A DNA stretch of 5,705 nucleotides from Victivallales bacterium (GCA_018648945.1 JABGQJ010000518.1:1-5705); one strand, 5' to 3'; positions 1 to 5,498 are shown, counted from the first letter of the stretch. A program made the numbers and translations. Notes: generated by a model not told the origin, from the letters alone.

Positions 1-749
1 CCAAGGCCTTGATGCGCATTGATTCCCCGCCGAGGGCATCAACTGCATGAATCAGGTTCCTCCGGCGATTGCGTCCTTACCCATGGCCACGGCGGGGCCG
101 AGGACTATAGCCCCGGGTGCAAACCCGGGGTCCCGGTCGAGGAGAGAGAACGGACTCCGGAGTGGCAGAGGAGCGCAATGCCAGATCAGGAATGGGCGGA
201 GTTGCGGGTCTTCCGGCAATTGCGTGCTTGACGTGGAAATGGGCGGACACCGGGCTTCATTGTTCATGGTTACCAGGCCTTGAACAGCAGAAGGTCCACG
301 ACGTCCACCCGAAGTGAACTTTACCATTGTTTCGGCCTGGTACAGTTGAGCTGCTACGCCCGGATTTCGCTGGCGGCACGACGGTGTTCCACTGGCGCCA
401 TGGGAGGAAGTGACTGTTCTGCGCGTGTTGCCACAGCGGGCGGGGAATCTGGCGGGAGACGGTGGCTCCCCGGGAGCTTCGGCGATTTGGGATAGGGCGA
501 GGACGGAATCCGGTTGCCATCCGGCTGGGCGAAGCCTACATTCGGAAAGCCCACCGCGGGTGTCGACTGTGCTATGGGCCTTGCCAAGGCAGAGGACAGC
601 ATCCGCGAACTCCAGAATCACGCTATGGACGAACGAACCGCAATCCCCGAAGTGCTCTCGCTGAGCGCTGTGGAGACCTCCCCGCCGAACAGGGCGCGGC
701 GACGCACAGACCGCAGTTGGAGGAGCATGGGAAGCACTGGGAACGAGAT
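1..749. other. Upstream region without a convincing gene
   Basis: I see no supportable gene here. Open frames exist on both strands, but their translations are rich in Arg, Gly, Pro and Ser, lack recognisable motifs and lack good ribosome binding sites, as expected of chance frames in GC-rich DNA. The frame of the downstream peptidase stays open back to an ATG at 462, but the added 96 residues look non-coding. Visible structure includes a perfect 7-bp inverted repeat (TTGATGC at 9-15, GCATCAA at 36-42), a copy of repeat family R at 78-131, and a degenerate direct repeat (about 55-79 and 206-230) built around TTCCGGCAATTGCGTGCTTG and its variant. No clear promoter for the peptidase gene was found. 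Confidence 0.55.
78..131 (-). repeat. Dispersed hairpin repeat family R, copy 1 (reverse orientation)
   Basis: On the minus strand this segment aligns with the copies at 3310-3366 and 5441-5498. It starts with a stem of CCCCGGGT (130-123) and ACCCGGGG (118-111) closing a TTGC loop, followed by CTATAGTCCTCGGCCCCG and then GGCCATGGG. The corresponding parts of the other copies are CTGTAGTCCCCGGCTCCG and GCCAGGG. Read on the plus strand the loop is GCAA, a GNRA-type tetraloop. The stem differs from the other copies at paired positions, so pairing is kept. It is the most diverged of the three copies, and its outer boundaries are uncertain. Confidence 0.65.
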
Positions 750-2771
750 ATGCATGTAGAACCGATTCTCAAGGCGATCGCCGACGAGTTCCGGACGGGG
801 CAATGCCTGCGTGACATTGCCAAGCATTGGGCCTGCCACCCCACCGTGCCCGGTCCGGGCATGCGAGCGGCCGGAGAATTCCTGGTCGGCCGCTACATGG
901 AAAGTGGCCTCACCGAAGCACGCCTAGTTCCCTACCCGGCCGACGACCGAACGGAATTCCTTGGGGGGCACCGGAATCCCCTTGAGTGGCGGCCTCGTTC
1001 CGCATTGCTGGATATCATCGCCCCCGAGCCGGATGCATACCGGGTCTGCTGCTATGCAGACGAGCCGCTGTGTCTTGTCGGCAACAGTCACTCCACCCCG
1101 CCAGAGGGAATCGAGGCGGAGCTGGTCGTCACGTCAGGCCCGCTGCTGGCGGACCGTGTCGTTTCGGGACAGTGGGAGGGGAAGGTCGTGCTCTGCGATC
1201 AGTTCCCCAGCGCAGTCATGCAAGCCGTCCACAAGGGTGGGGCTGTCGGGCTTGTTTCGGACTGCATCTGTCCCCCGTGGCTGAAGGAGCACCCTCCCAT
1301 CCGACAGCCGGAGGACGTCCCGGATCTCGTCATGTGGACCACCCTTCCGGGCAAGCGTGGCGATCCCCCGCTCTTCGGGTTCAACCTGTCTCCGCGTCAA
1401 GGGCGGCGATTGCGCCTGACAGCGGCCAATGCGGACCGGCCTGTCCGGCTTCAGGCAAGCGTAGACGCCGAGCTCATCGAGGGGGCCTCCGATCTGGTGG
1501 AAGCCGTGCTTCCCGGAACGGATCTCGCCCATCAGGAGATTTGGGTGCTGGGGCATCTGTCCGAACCAGGGGCGCGCGACAACGCATCCGGGTGTTGCGT
1601 CTGCCTCGAACTCGCCCGCGTGCTAAAGACACTGACGGAGAACGGTTCCCTGCCGCCTCTGCGTCGCACGATCCGCTTCCTCCACGCTGCCGAGGTCAAC
1701 GGCTACCTGCCCTACCTTCACGAACGGCAGCACGAGCTTGGCAATGTAGTCGCTGGCCTGTGCGCTGATTCGGTCGCTCAGGACTTCGGGGCCTGCGGAG
1801 GGGCCATGGTCTTCTTCCGGTCGCCAGAACAGAACGCCTCCTTCACGGATGGGTTGACGCAACTGCTCCTTGAAACCGTCGCCGAAATGCCGGGGCAGTG
1901 TTTTTCTGCAGACCACTACGCTGGCTTTCCGTGGCGGACGGAACCGTTCTTCGGGAACGATGCGTTCATTGCCGACGGCTTCTTCGACGTCCCCACACCC
2001 CAAGTGTCCGCCTGGCCGGATCGCTACTACCACAGCAACCTGGACACGGTGGACCAGATCAGCCCCAGCGTGCTCGGGCGCTCGGCGGCGGTCATGGGAG
2101 CGTTCCTGCACGTGCTGTCATCGGCAGGGGAGCGGGAAGGTGCATGGCTTGCGGGTCTGGCCGCCCAGGACTGGAAGGTGCGGATCTGCACACGGGTGCG
2201 CGACGCCTTTACCGTGACCGCAGGGGGGGAACGCACGCTGTCCGGAATCCACCACCTGGGCCTACAAGCCGAGGATGCTGTCGAACAGTGTCGGCGACTC
2301 GCTCCGGGAAGCGCCCACCTCGCCGACTGCATCGCGGGTCTGGTCGCGGAACTGTCGAACTTCGCTGCCCTGGAGTCCGGGAGCGTGGCTGCCGCTCTGG
2401 GGTTGGTGCCGCCAGAGCCCTCAGAGCCCATGACCGGTGCGGCAGGCTTGGACTCGGTGCCCAAACGGTTGCGCTGGAAGTACCCCAGCCGAGGGAGCAT
2501 AACTCCGGGGGCGGCCCAAGCCCTGGATGATCTGGCCTCCTCGCACGGTCTCGATCCCCGCCGAGTCTGGCCATGGATCAACGGTCGCCGCACGGTGGGA
2601 GAGATTCTTGCGCGCCTCCAGTTCGGAGGGAGGGCACTCCCCGAAGCTCTGCTCGGATGCCTGGAGCTCTTCCAGCGCGAAAGGCTGGTTTCAGATGGGC
2701 GTCAGGGGCTGAACACACGTGTTTTGACAGCGGCCACTCAGACTAGGCCAGTATCGGTCACTTCAAACTAG
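750..2771 (+). CDS. M28/DUF4910-like zinc aminopeptidase-type protein with PA insert and C-terminal winged-helix domain
   Basis: A 673-residue predicted metallopeptidase, likely cytoplasmic because no signal peptide is seen. The N-terminal helices (residues about 1-55, CHPTVPGPGMRAAGEFL then ESGL) match the usual lead-in of M28 peptidases. Residues about 120-170 (GKVVLCDQF, AVHKGGAVGLVS) look like a protease-associated domain. The catalytic core begins near 245. Candidate metal ligands are H269 (GHLSEPG), D277 (ARDNASG), E315 (HAAEVNGY), D340 (CADSV) and H428 (YHSNLDTVDQ); GNDAF around 402-406 is also family-like. The usual M28 Glu-Glu pair is Glu-Val here, resembling the single Glu of the PETIG motif in DUF4910 proteins. 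Residues about 594-649 (NGRRTVGEIL, RERLVSD) resemble a PqqD-like or winged-helix domain. Start 750 was chosen because homology-like sequence begins there; it is preceded by a weak GGGAA at 739-743. The last 16 residues (658-673) and the stop lie inside an IS21 end, so the C-terminus is altered. Substrate unknown. Confidence 0.85.
   Translation: MHVEPILKAIADEFRTGQCLRDIAKHWACHPTVPGPGMRAAGEFLVGRYMESGLTEARLVPYPADDRTEFLGGHRNPLEWRPRSALLDIIAPEPDAYRVCCYADEPLCLVGNSHSTPPEGIEAELVVTSGPLLADRVVSGQWEGKVVLCDQFPSAVMQAVHKGGAVGLVSDCICPPWLKEHPPIRQPEDVPDLVMWTTLPGKRGDPPLFGFNLSPRQGRRLRLTAANADRPVRLQASVDAELIEGASDLVEAVLPGTDLAHQEIWVLGHLSEPGARDNASGCCVCLELARVLKTLTENGSLPPLRRTIRFLHAAEVNGYLPYLHERQHELGNVVAGLCADSVAQDFGACGGAMVFFRSPEQNASFTDGLTQLLLETVAEMPGQCFSADHYAGFPWRTEPFFGNDAFIADGFFDVPTPQVSAWPDRYYHSNLDTVDQISPSVLGRSAAVMGAFLHVLSSAGEREGAWLAGLAAQDWKVRICTRVRDAFTVTAGGERTLSGIHHLGLQAEDAVEQCRRLAPGSAHLADCIAGLVAELSNFAALESGSVAAALGLVPPEPSEPMTGAAGLDSVPKRLRWKYPSRGSITPGAAQALDDLASSHGLDPRRVWPWINGRRTVGEILARLQFGGRALPEALLGCLELFQRERLVSDGRQGLNTRVLTAATQTRPVSVTSN
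2714..2724 (+). repeat. Left copy of an 11-bp direct repeat at the IS junction
   Basis: The string CACACGTGTTT occurs here and again at 3030-3040. The left copy spans the junction between the peptidase gene and the IS21-type end that starts at 2720. The part before the junction, CACACG, could be a target-site duplication. The following TGTTT would then be shared by chance between the element tip and the flanking DNA. This reading is inference. Confidence 0.4.
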
Positions 2772-2775
2772 GCCA
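2735..2775 (+). repeat. IS21-type internal end repeats (two direct copies)
   Basis: CACTCAGACTAGGCCA (2735-2750) and CACTTCAAACTAGGCCA (2759-2775) are near-identical direct repeats 24 bases apart, just inside the element tip. Multiple short repeats at each end, used as transposase binding sites, are typical of IS21-family elements. The TAG in the second copy (2769-2771) now stops the peptidase gene. Confidence 0.7.
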
Positions 2776-2816
2776 CCTTCGAACCGCGAACCGTGCATGC
2801 TACGGTTGCCTCCCCC

Positions 2817-2823
2817 AAGGAGG
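2817..2823 (+). promoter_or_regulatory. Strong Shine-Dalgarno site of the istA remnant
   Basis: AAGGAGG lies 8 bases before the ATG at 2832. It fixes the istA start there rather than at the in-frame ATG at 2793, which has no such site. Confidence 0.7.
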
Positions 2824-2831
2824 TACCGCAC

Positions 2832-2990
2832 ATGTCGAACGTTCTGAAGGTGGCCATGCAGCACGCCATTGTGACTCTTCTCGACCGGGGCCGCTCGCAA
2901 CGGCCAATTGCGCGGGAGACCGTCGCTGGCGGGAAGGCGGCGGCGGGAACGCAAACCAGGCCATTCCGACCACCGGGTCCGGTTCGCTGA
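2832..2990 (+). pseudogene. istA: Remnant of IstA-like IS21 transposase, N-terminal helix-turn-helix only
   Basis: The 52-codon frame begins MSNVLKVAMQHAIVTLLDRG and continues RSQRPIARETVAG. This matches the opening of IS21-family IstA proteins, where a helix-turn-helix of the form KVA..AI..L...G.S.RRIARELG.DRETVARY binds the element ends. Here IARE runs straight into TVA, so the roughly six residues normally between them (LG.DRE) are missing. A deletion between two GAG-containing repeats would explain this. After TVAG the frame degenerates. Another frame over 2950-2980 reads ANQAIPTTGSG, which resembles the Pro-rich linker after the IstA HTH and suggests a frameshift. The full protein is normally several hundred residues and includes a DDE catalytic domain, which is absent here. 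It is non-functional as a transposase. Confidence 0.7.
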
Positions 2991-3028
2991 AGGCGAGCCA
3001 TATGTCAGCCCAGCGAGCATCGCTGGGA
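2982..3028 (+). repeat. Hairpin repeat family H, unit L (forward)
   Basis: The unit holds two hairpins joined by CATATGTCAG. Hairpin 1 (2982-2998) is GTTCGCTGAAGGCGAGC, a 7-bp stem with two wobble pairs and a 3-base loop. Hairpin 2 (3009-3027) has arms CCCAGCGA and TCGCTGGG around GCA. Positions 3002-3028 are exactly repeated in inverted orientation at 3155-3181. Confidence 0.8.
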
Positions 3029-3029
3029 T

Positions 3030-3040
3030 CACACGTGTTT
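3030..3040 (+). repeat. Right copy of the 11-bp direct repeat CACACGTGTTT
   Basis: This is identical to 2714-2724. Joining the peptidase frame at this copy would give the ending NTRVSPPAR and a TGA at 3055-3057, a possible ancestral C-terminus. It may therefore mark the original sequence flanking the IS insertion. The adjacent sequence on its left (unit L) does not look like an IS21 right end, so a simple insertion cannot be proven. Confidence 0.35.
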
Positions 3041-3048
3041 CCCCTCCC

Positions 3049-3069
3049 GCTCGCTGAGGGCGAGCTACA
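3049..3069 (+). repeat. Hairpin repeat family H, half unit M (forward)
   Basis: Hairpin 1 of the family, GCTCGCTGAGGGCGAGC (3049-3065), is followed by the conserved TACA. The second hairpin is absent here. It is preceded by CTCCC, as is the same hairpin in the reverse unit at 3155-3206. Confidence 0.7.
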
Positions 3070-3112
3070 CTCCCGATCGGATCTCTGCGGCAGCACCCAC
3101 GGTCTCCATGTT

Positions 3113-3129
3113 GCACGCCTACAGCGTGC
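3113..3129 (+). repeat. Hairpin between the inverted H units
   Basis: GCACGC (3113-3118) and GCGTGC (3124-3129) form a perfect 6-bp stem around CTACA. It lies inside the 126-base spacer between the exact 27-bp inverted repeats. No T-run follows, so there is no support for a terminator. Confidence 0.4.
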
Positions 3130-3154
3130 TGCTGGCGGAGGTGATGCGATTCTG

Positions 3155-3206
3155 TCCCAGCGATGCTCGCTGGGCTGACATGTAGCTCCCCGTCGGGGAG
3201 CGGGAG
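3155..3206 (-). repeat. Hairpin repeat family H, unit R (reverse)
   Basis: The minus strand reads CTCCC, then hairpin 1 GCTCCCCGACGGGGAGC (3201-3185), then TACATGTCAG, then hairpin 2 (3174-3156), identical to that of unit L. Compared with half unit M, hairpin 1 changes a G-C pair to C-G and a T-G pair to C-G, so pairing is maintained. Together with unit L it forms a large inverted repeat. Confidence 0.8.
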
Positions 3207-3270
3207 CACGGGCCCGCCCACGCCATGGGACATCCCTGTCCTGTCGCTTCCGCATGCCCTGAAGGCTCCC

Positions 3271-3366
3271 TCTGTCACCCCATCCGGGTTTCCCTCCCCT
3301 TCGTCCCCAACCCCCGGCCCGCGCCGGGGGCTGTAGTCCCCGGCTCCGCTGGGGCCAGGGAGAGTT
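3271..3366 (+). repeat. Dispersed hairpin repeat family R, copy 2
   Basis: This is about 96 bases that align end to end with 5401-5498. The conserved core starts with CCCCCGGC (3311-3318) and GCCGGGGG (3323-3330) around a CCGC loop. It continues CTGTAGTCCCCGGCTCCG and ends GCCAGGGAGAGTT. A second hairpin is possible at 3338-3354 (CCCCGGC, loop TCC, GCTGGGG). It lies downstream of the exported-protein gene, beyond its terminator. Confidence 0.75.
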
Positions 3367-3622
3367 CGGCGCGGCCATTGCCCGCAACCGAATCAGGCCG
3401 GGAGGCGTGGGGCAGACTCCTGACCCACCCGGCCCCCCGAAGAGCGGGCTAAAGCCTGTACTACGAACACGTTGCCGCACACGCAACGAACCAAGTGACA
3501 TACGAGCCTGTTCTTCCGGGAAGAGAACACGCGTGCAAAGAGCTTCTCACCTCCAGTGCGGGCTCGGCGGGGTATGGAGTTTCTGCATGCAGTGTCCGGG
3601 GGCTTGCGACCCGGAGCGCCGC
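3367..3622. other. Intergenic stretch without a gene
   Basis: No reading frame here is supportable. Apart from the element at 3409-3472, small dyads are visible: CGTTGC (3470-3475) with GCAACG (3483-3488), GTTCTTCC with GGAAGAGAAC (one bulge) near 3509-3528, and the 10-bp palindrome CTGCATGCAG at 3583-3592. None has a T-run or other sign of defined function. Confidence 0.5.
3409..3472 (+). repeat. Putative dispersed element with GGGCT-AAAGCC hairpin
   Basis: The core AGAGCGGGCTAAAGCCTGTA (3441-3460) holds a short hairpin, CGGGCT (3445-3450) and AGCCTG (3453-3458) with one wobble pair, followed by CTACGAAC. From memory, very similar strings with a perfect CGGGCT..AGCCCG stem recur between genes of Planctomycetota and related genomes. 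Within this window there is only one copy, so its repeat status cannot be shown here. Confidence 0.4.
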
Positions 3623-3647
3623 AAAAGACCCGTGGGACAGGCGGGTC
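3623..3647 (-). terminator. Intrinsic terminator of the exported-protein gene
   Basis: On the minus strand GACCCG (3647-3642) and CGGGTC (3632-3627) pair across a 9-base loop and are followed by TTTT (3626-3623). The stem begins within the TGA stop codon (3648-3646), so termination is very close to the end of translation. Confidence 0.65.
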
Positions 3648-5253
3648 AGCGTCTTCTCACTGAGCCCTGGATTTTTCTGCCACCGAAACGGCCATAGATG
3701 CCTGTCCCCCAACGGATGTCCTTGAGTCCCCCTGCGGCCTCGAGGCGATCCGCAAGCGGCTCGGGCAACGCAGTGTGGGCGAGGAGGGTGCCGTCCTGTT
3801 TGATCGTGACGTCGGAGCCTGAGAACGTGAACGTGAGTTCAGTCGGGGCATCCGTCCACTTGGTCGGGGCTCCCAGGTGGCCGGACATGCTGGCGCGATG
3901 GACGGTTCCGTACGACTCCCAGAGGTCGGGGGAGAGGAACGGGAACGCCTTCGCATCCCACGGGCACGGCCACTTGGCGGATGTGGAGACGAAGAGATGC
4001 GGGCCGCTGGTGACCAGGCTGGTGACCCGCTGGCCCCACTGGTTGCCGACCTTGCCCTTGGCTTCGGCCGTCTCGACGTCGTAGGGATGGGTGATTTGGT
4101 CAGACAGATCGGGATGCTTGAACATGCGACTCGCGAATGCCCAGACCTCGCTGTCGGGGTTGTAGCGCCAGAGCTCGCCCCAGGGCCAAACGCCCACAAA
4201 CAGATCTCCGCCGTAAATGACCGTTGTTTGCGCTTCCCGGGAACTGCGGGACACGCCATCGAGGCAGGGGGGCCAGCCGGGCAGATCGACAAGTGTCTTC
4301 CCATCGTACTCGAAGAGGCGTCCAGTAGGGTACTGCCCCATGATCAGGCGGTCGCGGAACATCATGGTGGAATACAGCTGGAAGCTGACCGTCAGAACGG
4401 GTTTGCGGAGCATCGTCCATCGGCCGTCCTCAAAAACATAGAAGCCTCCGATGTTGGACCCCGTGACGATCTGGTCCCCGAGCTGCCCCCAGGCAAATGT
4501 CGTTTCTCCGACGACCGGCAGTGTAAGGACGATGGCTTTAGTCGGATCGACCTGCCCGTCGTCGGGGGTCCAGGGGCAGGCGTACAGCTTGCTGAATCCG
4601 TTGCCATCGTTTTCGTAGGGCCGATAGCCCCCTTTACCCCGGTTCACGTGGTAGAAGCACAGGTGTCCATTGGCGTAGAAGAAGAGCTGGTAGCTCCCCC
4701 TGTCGGGCGGCGGGAGGATTGTCTTGCCGTTGAGCAGGACGGTGCTGTTGCCGAAGGTCAGCACACTGTTGCCGACGCGCATGGTTTCGTCAGTTCCGCC
4801 GACATTCTCAGCCGGGTGCCACGACCGCGCGCCTGAGTCCCACGTCTTGTTGCCGTCGTAGGTTGAATAGACAACGTCCTCCCGACCATAGAGATACGCA
4901 CCACACAGGCGATTGGGGCGCGGCAGTGGCTCCGCGTCAAACTTGCGTTTCCCGTCTGTTGGGCGAACAAAGAACTGCACGGCGTGGCGATCGGCACGAT
5001 AGCGTGTGTTGTATGCGTTTGGGAAGCCGGCGCCAATGGCAAAGGAGTTGTCGGATGTCCTCGCTTCGTACAGCGATCCGAAACACTGGCCGAGGTCGGT
5101 CCCGCGATCGATGGTCACGCTGATTTCCATGGTGTCCTCCGTAACAGCTTTGGGGCCCGCTCCCGCTTCCTTCGCACTCCCTGGCATGACAGCCAACATG
5201 AGGGTTGCCGTCGCCACAAGAGCTACTGTTGGCATCGTCCCTGCGAAGATCAT
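3646..5253 (-). CDS. Exported propeller-like protein of unknown function
   Basis: A 535-residue protein. The first ~27 residues form a hydrophobic stretch (VALVATATLMLAVMPGSA) that looks like a Sec signal peptide, with possible cleavage after GSA. It lacks the usual basic residues at the start. The mature protein carries recurring short strand-turn-strand units with Asp-Gly or Asn-Gly turns and aromatic residues: YSTYDGNKTW (129-138), VLLNGKTIL (172-180), FYVFEDGRWTML (271-282), GRLFEYDGKTLVDLP (311-325) and GELWRYNPDSEVW (359-371). These suggest a Kelch- or galactose-oxidase-like beta-propeller. The C-terminal part (about 470-535: TFTFSGSDVTIKQDGTLL, then GTGIYGRFGGRKIQG) may be a separate small beta domain. 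No catalytic motif is recognised. The start at 5253 follows GGAG with an 11-base gap; Met7 (5235) is an alternative start with AGGG close upstream. The frame is closed by a TAG at 5313-5311. It appears monocistronic. Confidence 0.85.
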   Translation of the reverse strand: MIFAGTMPTVALVATATLMLAVMPGSAKEAGAGPKAVTEDTMEISVTIDRGTDLGQCFGSLYEARTSDNSFAIGAGFPNAYNTRYRADRHAVQFFVRPTDGKRKFDAEPLPRPNRLCGAYLYGREDVVYSTYDGNKTWDSGARSWHPAENVGGTDETMRVGNSVLTFGNSTVLLNGKTILPPPDRGSYQLFFYANGHLCFYHVNRGKGGYRPYENDGNGFSKLYACPWTPDDGQVDPTKAIVLTLPVVGETTFAWGQLGDQIVTGSNIGGFYVFEDGRWTMLRKPVLTVSFQLYSTMMFRDRLIMGQYPTGRLFEYDGKTLVDLPGWPPCLDGVSRSSREAQTTVIYGGDLFVGVWPWGELWRYNPDSEVWAFASRMFKHPDLSDQITHPYDVETAEAKGKVGNQWGQRVTSLVTSGPHLFVSTSAKWPCPWDAKAFPFLSPDLWESYGTVHRASMSGHLGAPTKWTDAPTELTFTFSGSDVTIKQDGTLLAHTALPEPLADRLEAAGGLKDIRWGTGIYGRFGGRKIQGSVRRR

Positions 5254-5400
5254 GGTCCGCCATGCTCCGTTCGTTGCGTGGGTCGCGGCGAATTGGCCAC
5301 CTTGTCTACTCTATCGGGCCATCGCCTCAAACGCCACGCGCCGCCGGGCCACGTTTGGGAACTGGGGATGGGGGGGCAACCCCAATCAGAGCAGAGGGCC
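5254..5400. other. Upstream region of the exported-protein gene
   Basis: This stretch should hold the promoter and leader of the minus-strand gene. I could not find a well-spaced -35/-10 pair. A TAGAGT-like hexamer at about 5310-5305 (minus strand) has only a poorly placed TTGAGG before it. The segment 5365-5385 is G-rich then C-rich (GGGGATGGGGGGGCAACCCC) and could form a small hairpin. Confidence 0.4.
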
Positions 5401-5498
5401 GCTTGTCAACCCCAGCCGGGGGGGCCTTCGCTCTGCCCCCAATCCCCGGCTCGCGCCGGGGGCTGCAATCCTCGGGCCGGCTGGAGCCAGGGAGAGTT
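5401..5498 (+). repeat. Dispersed hairpin repeat family R, copy 3
   Basis: This aligns over its full length with 3271-3366 in the same orientation. Both start with a (C)TTGTCA/CTGTCA-like string and end with GAGCCAGGGAGAGTT or GGCCAGGGAGAGTT. The main hairpin is TCCCCGGC (5443-5450) and GCCGGGGG (5455-5462) around a TCGC loop. It lies upstream of the exported-protein gene, so copies 2 and 3 bracket that gene as direct repeats about 2.1 kb apart. Confidence 0.75.

Larger units (their letters stand above)
2720..2990 (+). mobile_element. Decayed IS21-family insertion sequence, left end
   Basis: The segment begins with TGTTTTGACAG, the style of tip found in many IS21-family elements. Two internal end repeats follow (2735-2775), then a strong ribosome binding site and the N-terminus of an IstA-like transposase. 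No matching right end (CTGTCAAAACA or similar) and no istB is present anywhere downstream in the window, so this is a truncated remnant. Its right boundary is uncertain. The IstA reading is lost by about 2936, and family H repeats begin near 2980. The element entered the 3' end of the peptidase gene and replaced its natural stop. Confidence 0.75.

Noticed and set aside
320..346. Promoter-like pair TTTACC and TACAGT
   Set aside because: The spacer is only 15 bases, both hexamers are poor, and it lies about 400 bases before the peptidase start.
52..621. 189-codon minus-strand open frame in the left flank
   Set aside because: The translation looks like chance GC-rich sequence (Arg, Pro, Ser, Gly), shows no motif, and crosses the R repeat.
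462..749. 96-residue N-terminal extension of the peptidase
   Set aside because: It is in frame but Arg-rich and non-homologous in style. M28-like sequence starts just after the ATG at 750.
574..759. 61-codon frame overlapping the peptidase start
   Set aside because: It reads slightly more protein-like than its neighbours and overlaps the peptidase start by 10 bases, but it has no ribosome binding site and no recognisable feature.
3002..3181. A 180-bp MITE bounded by 27-bp terminal inverted repeats
   Set aside because: Homology continues outward on both sides into hairpin 1 of each unit, and no target duplication flanks it. Inverted copies of a repeat unit explain it better.
2982..3206. CRISPR array
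   Set aside because: The repeats are palindromic units in mixed orientation with irregular spacing, not regularly spaced direct repeats with unique spacers.
2763..3278. 171-codon minus-strand frame across the IS remnant and H repeats
   Set aside because: It runs antisense through istA and through hairpin repeats, with no coherent protein features.
3877..4836. 319-codon plus-strand open frame opposite the exported-protein gene
   Set aside because: It is an antisense shadow: low-complexity Gly/Val/Ala/Pro-rich translation, no motif or ribosome binding site. The opposite frame has a signal peptide, coherent repeats and a terminator.
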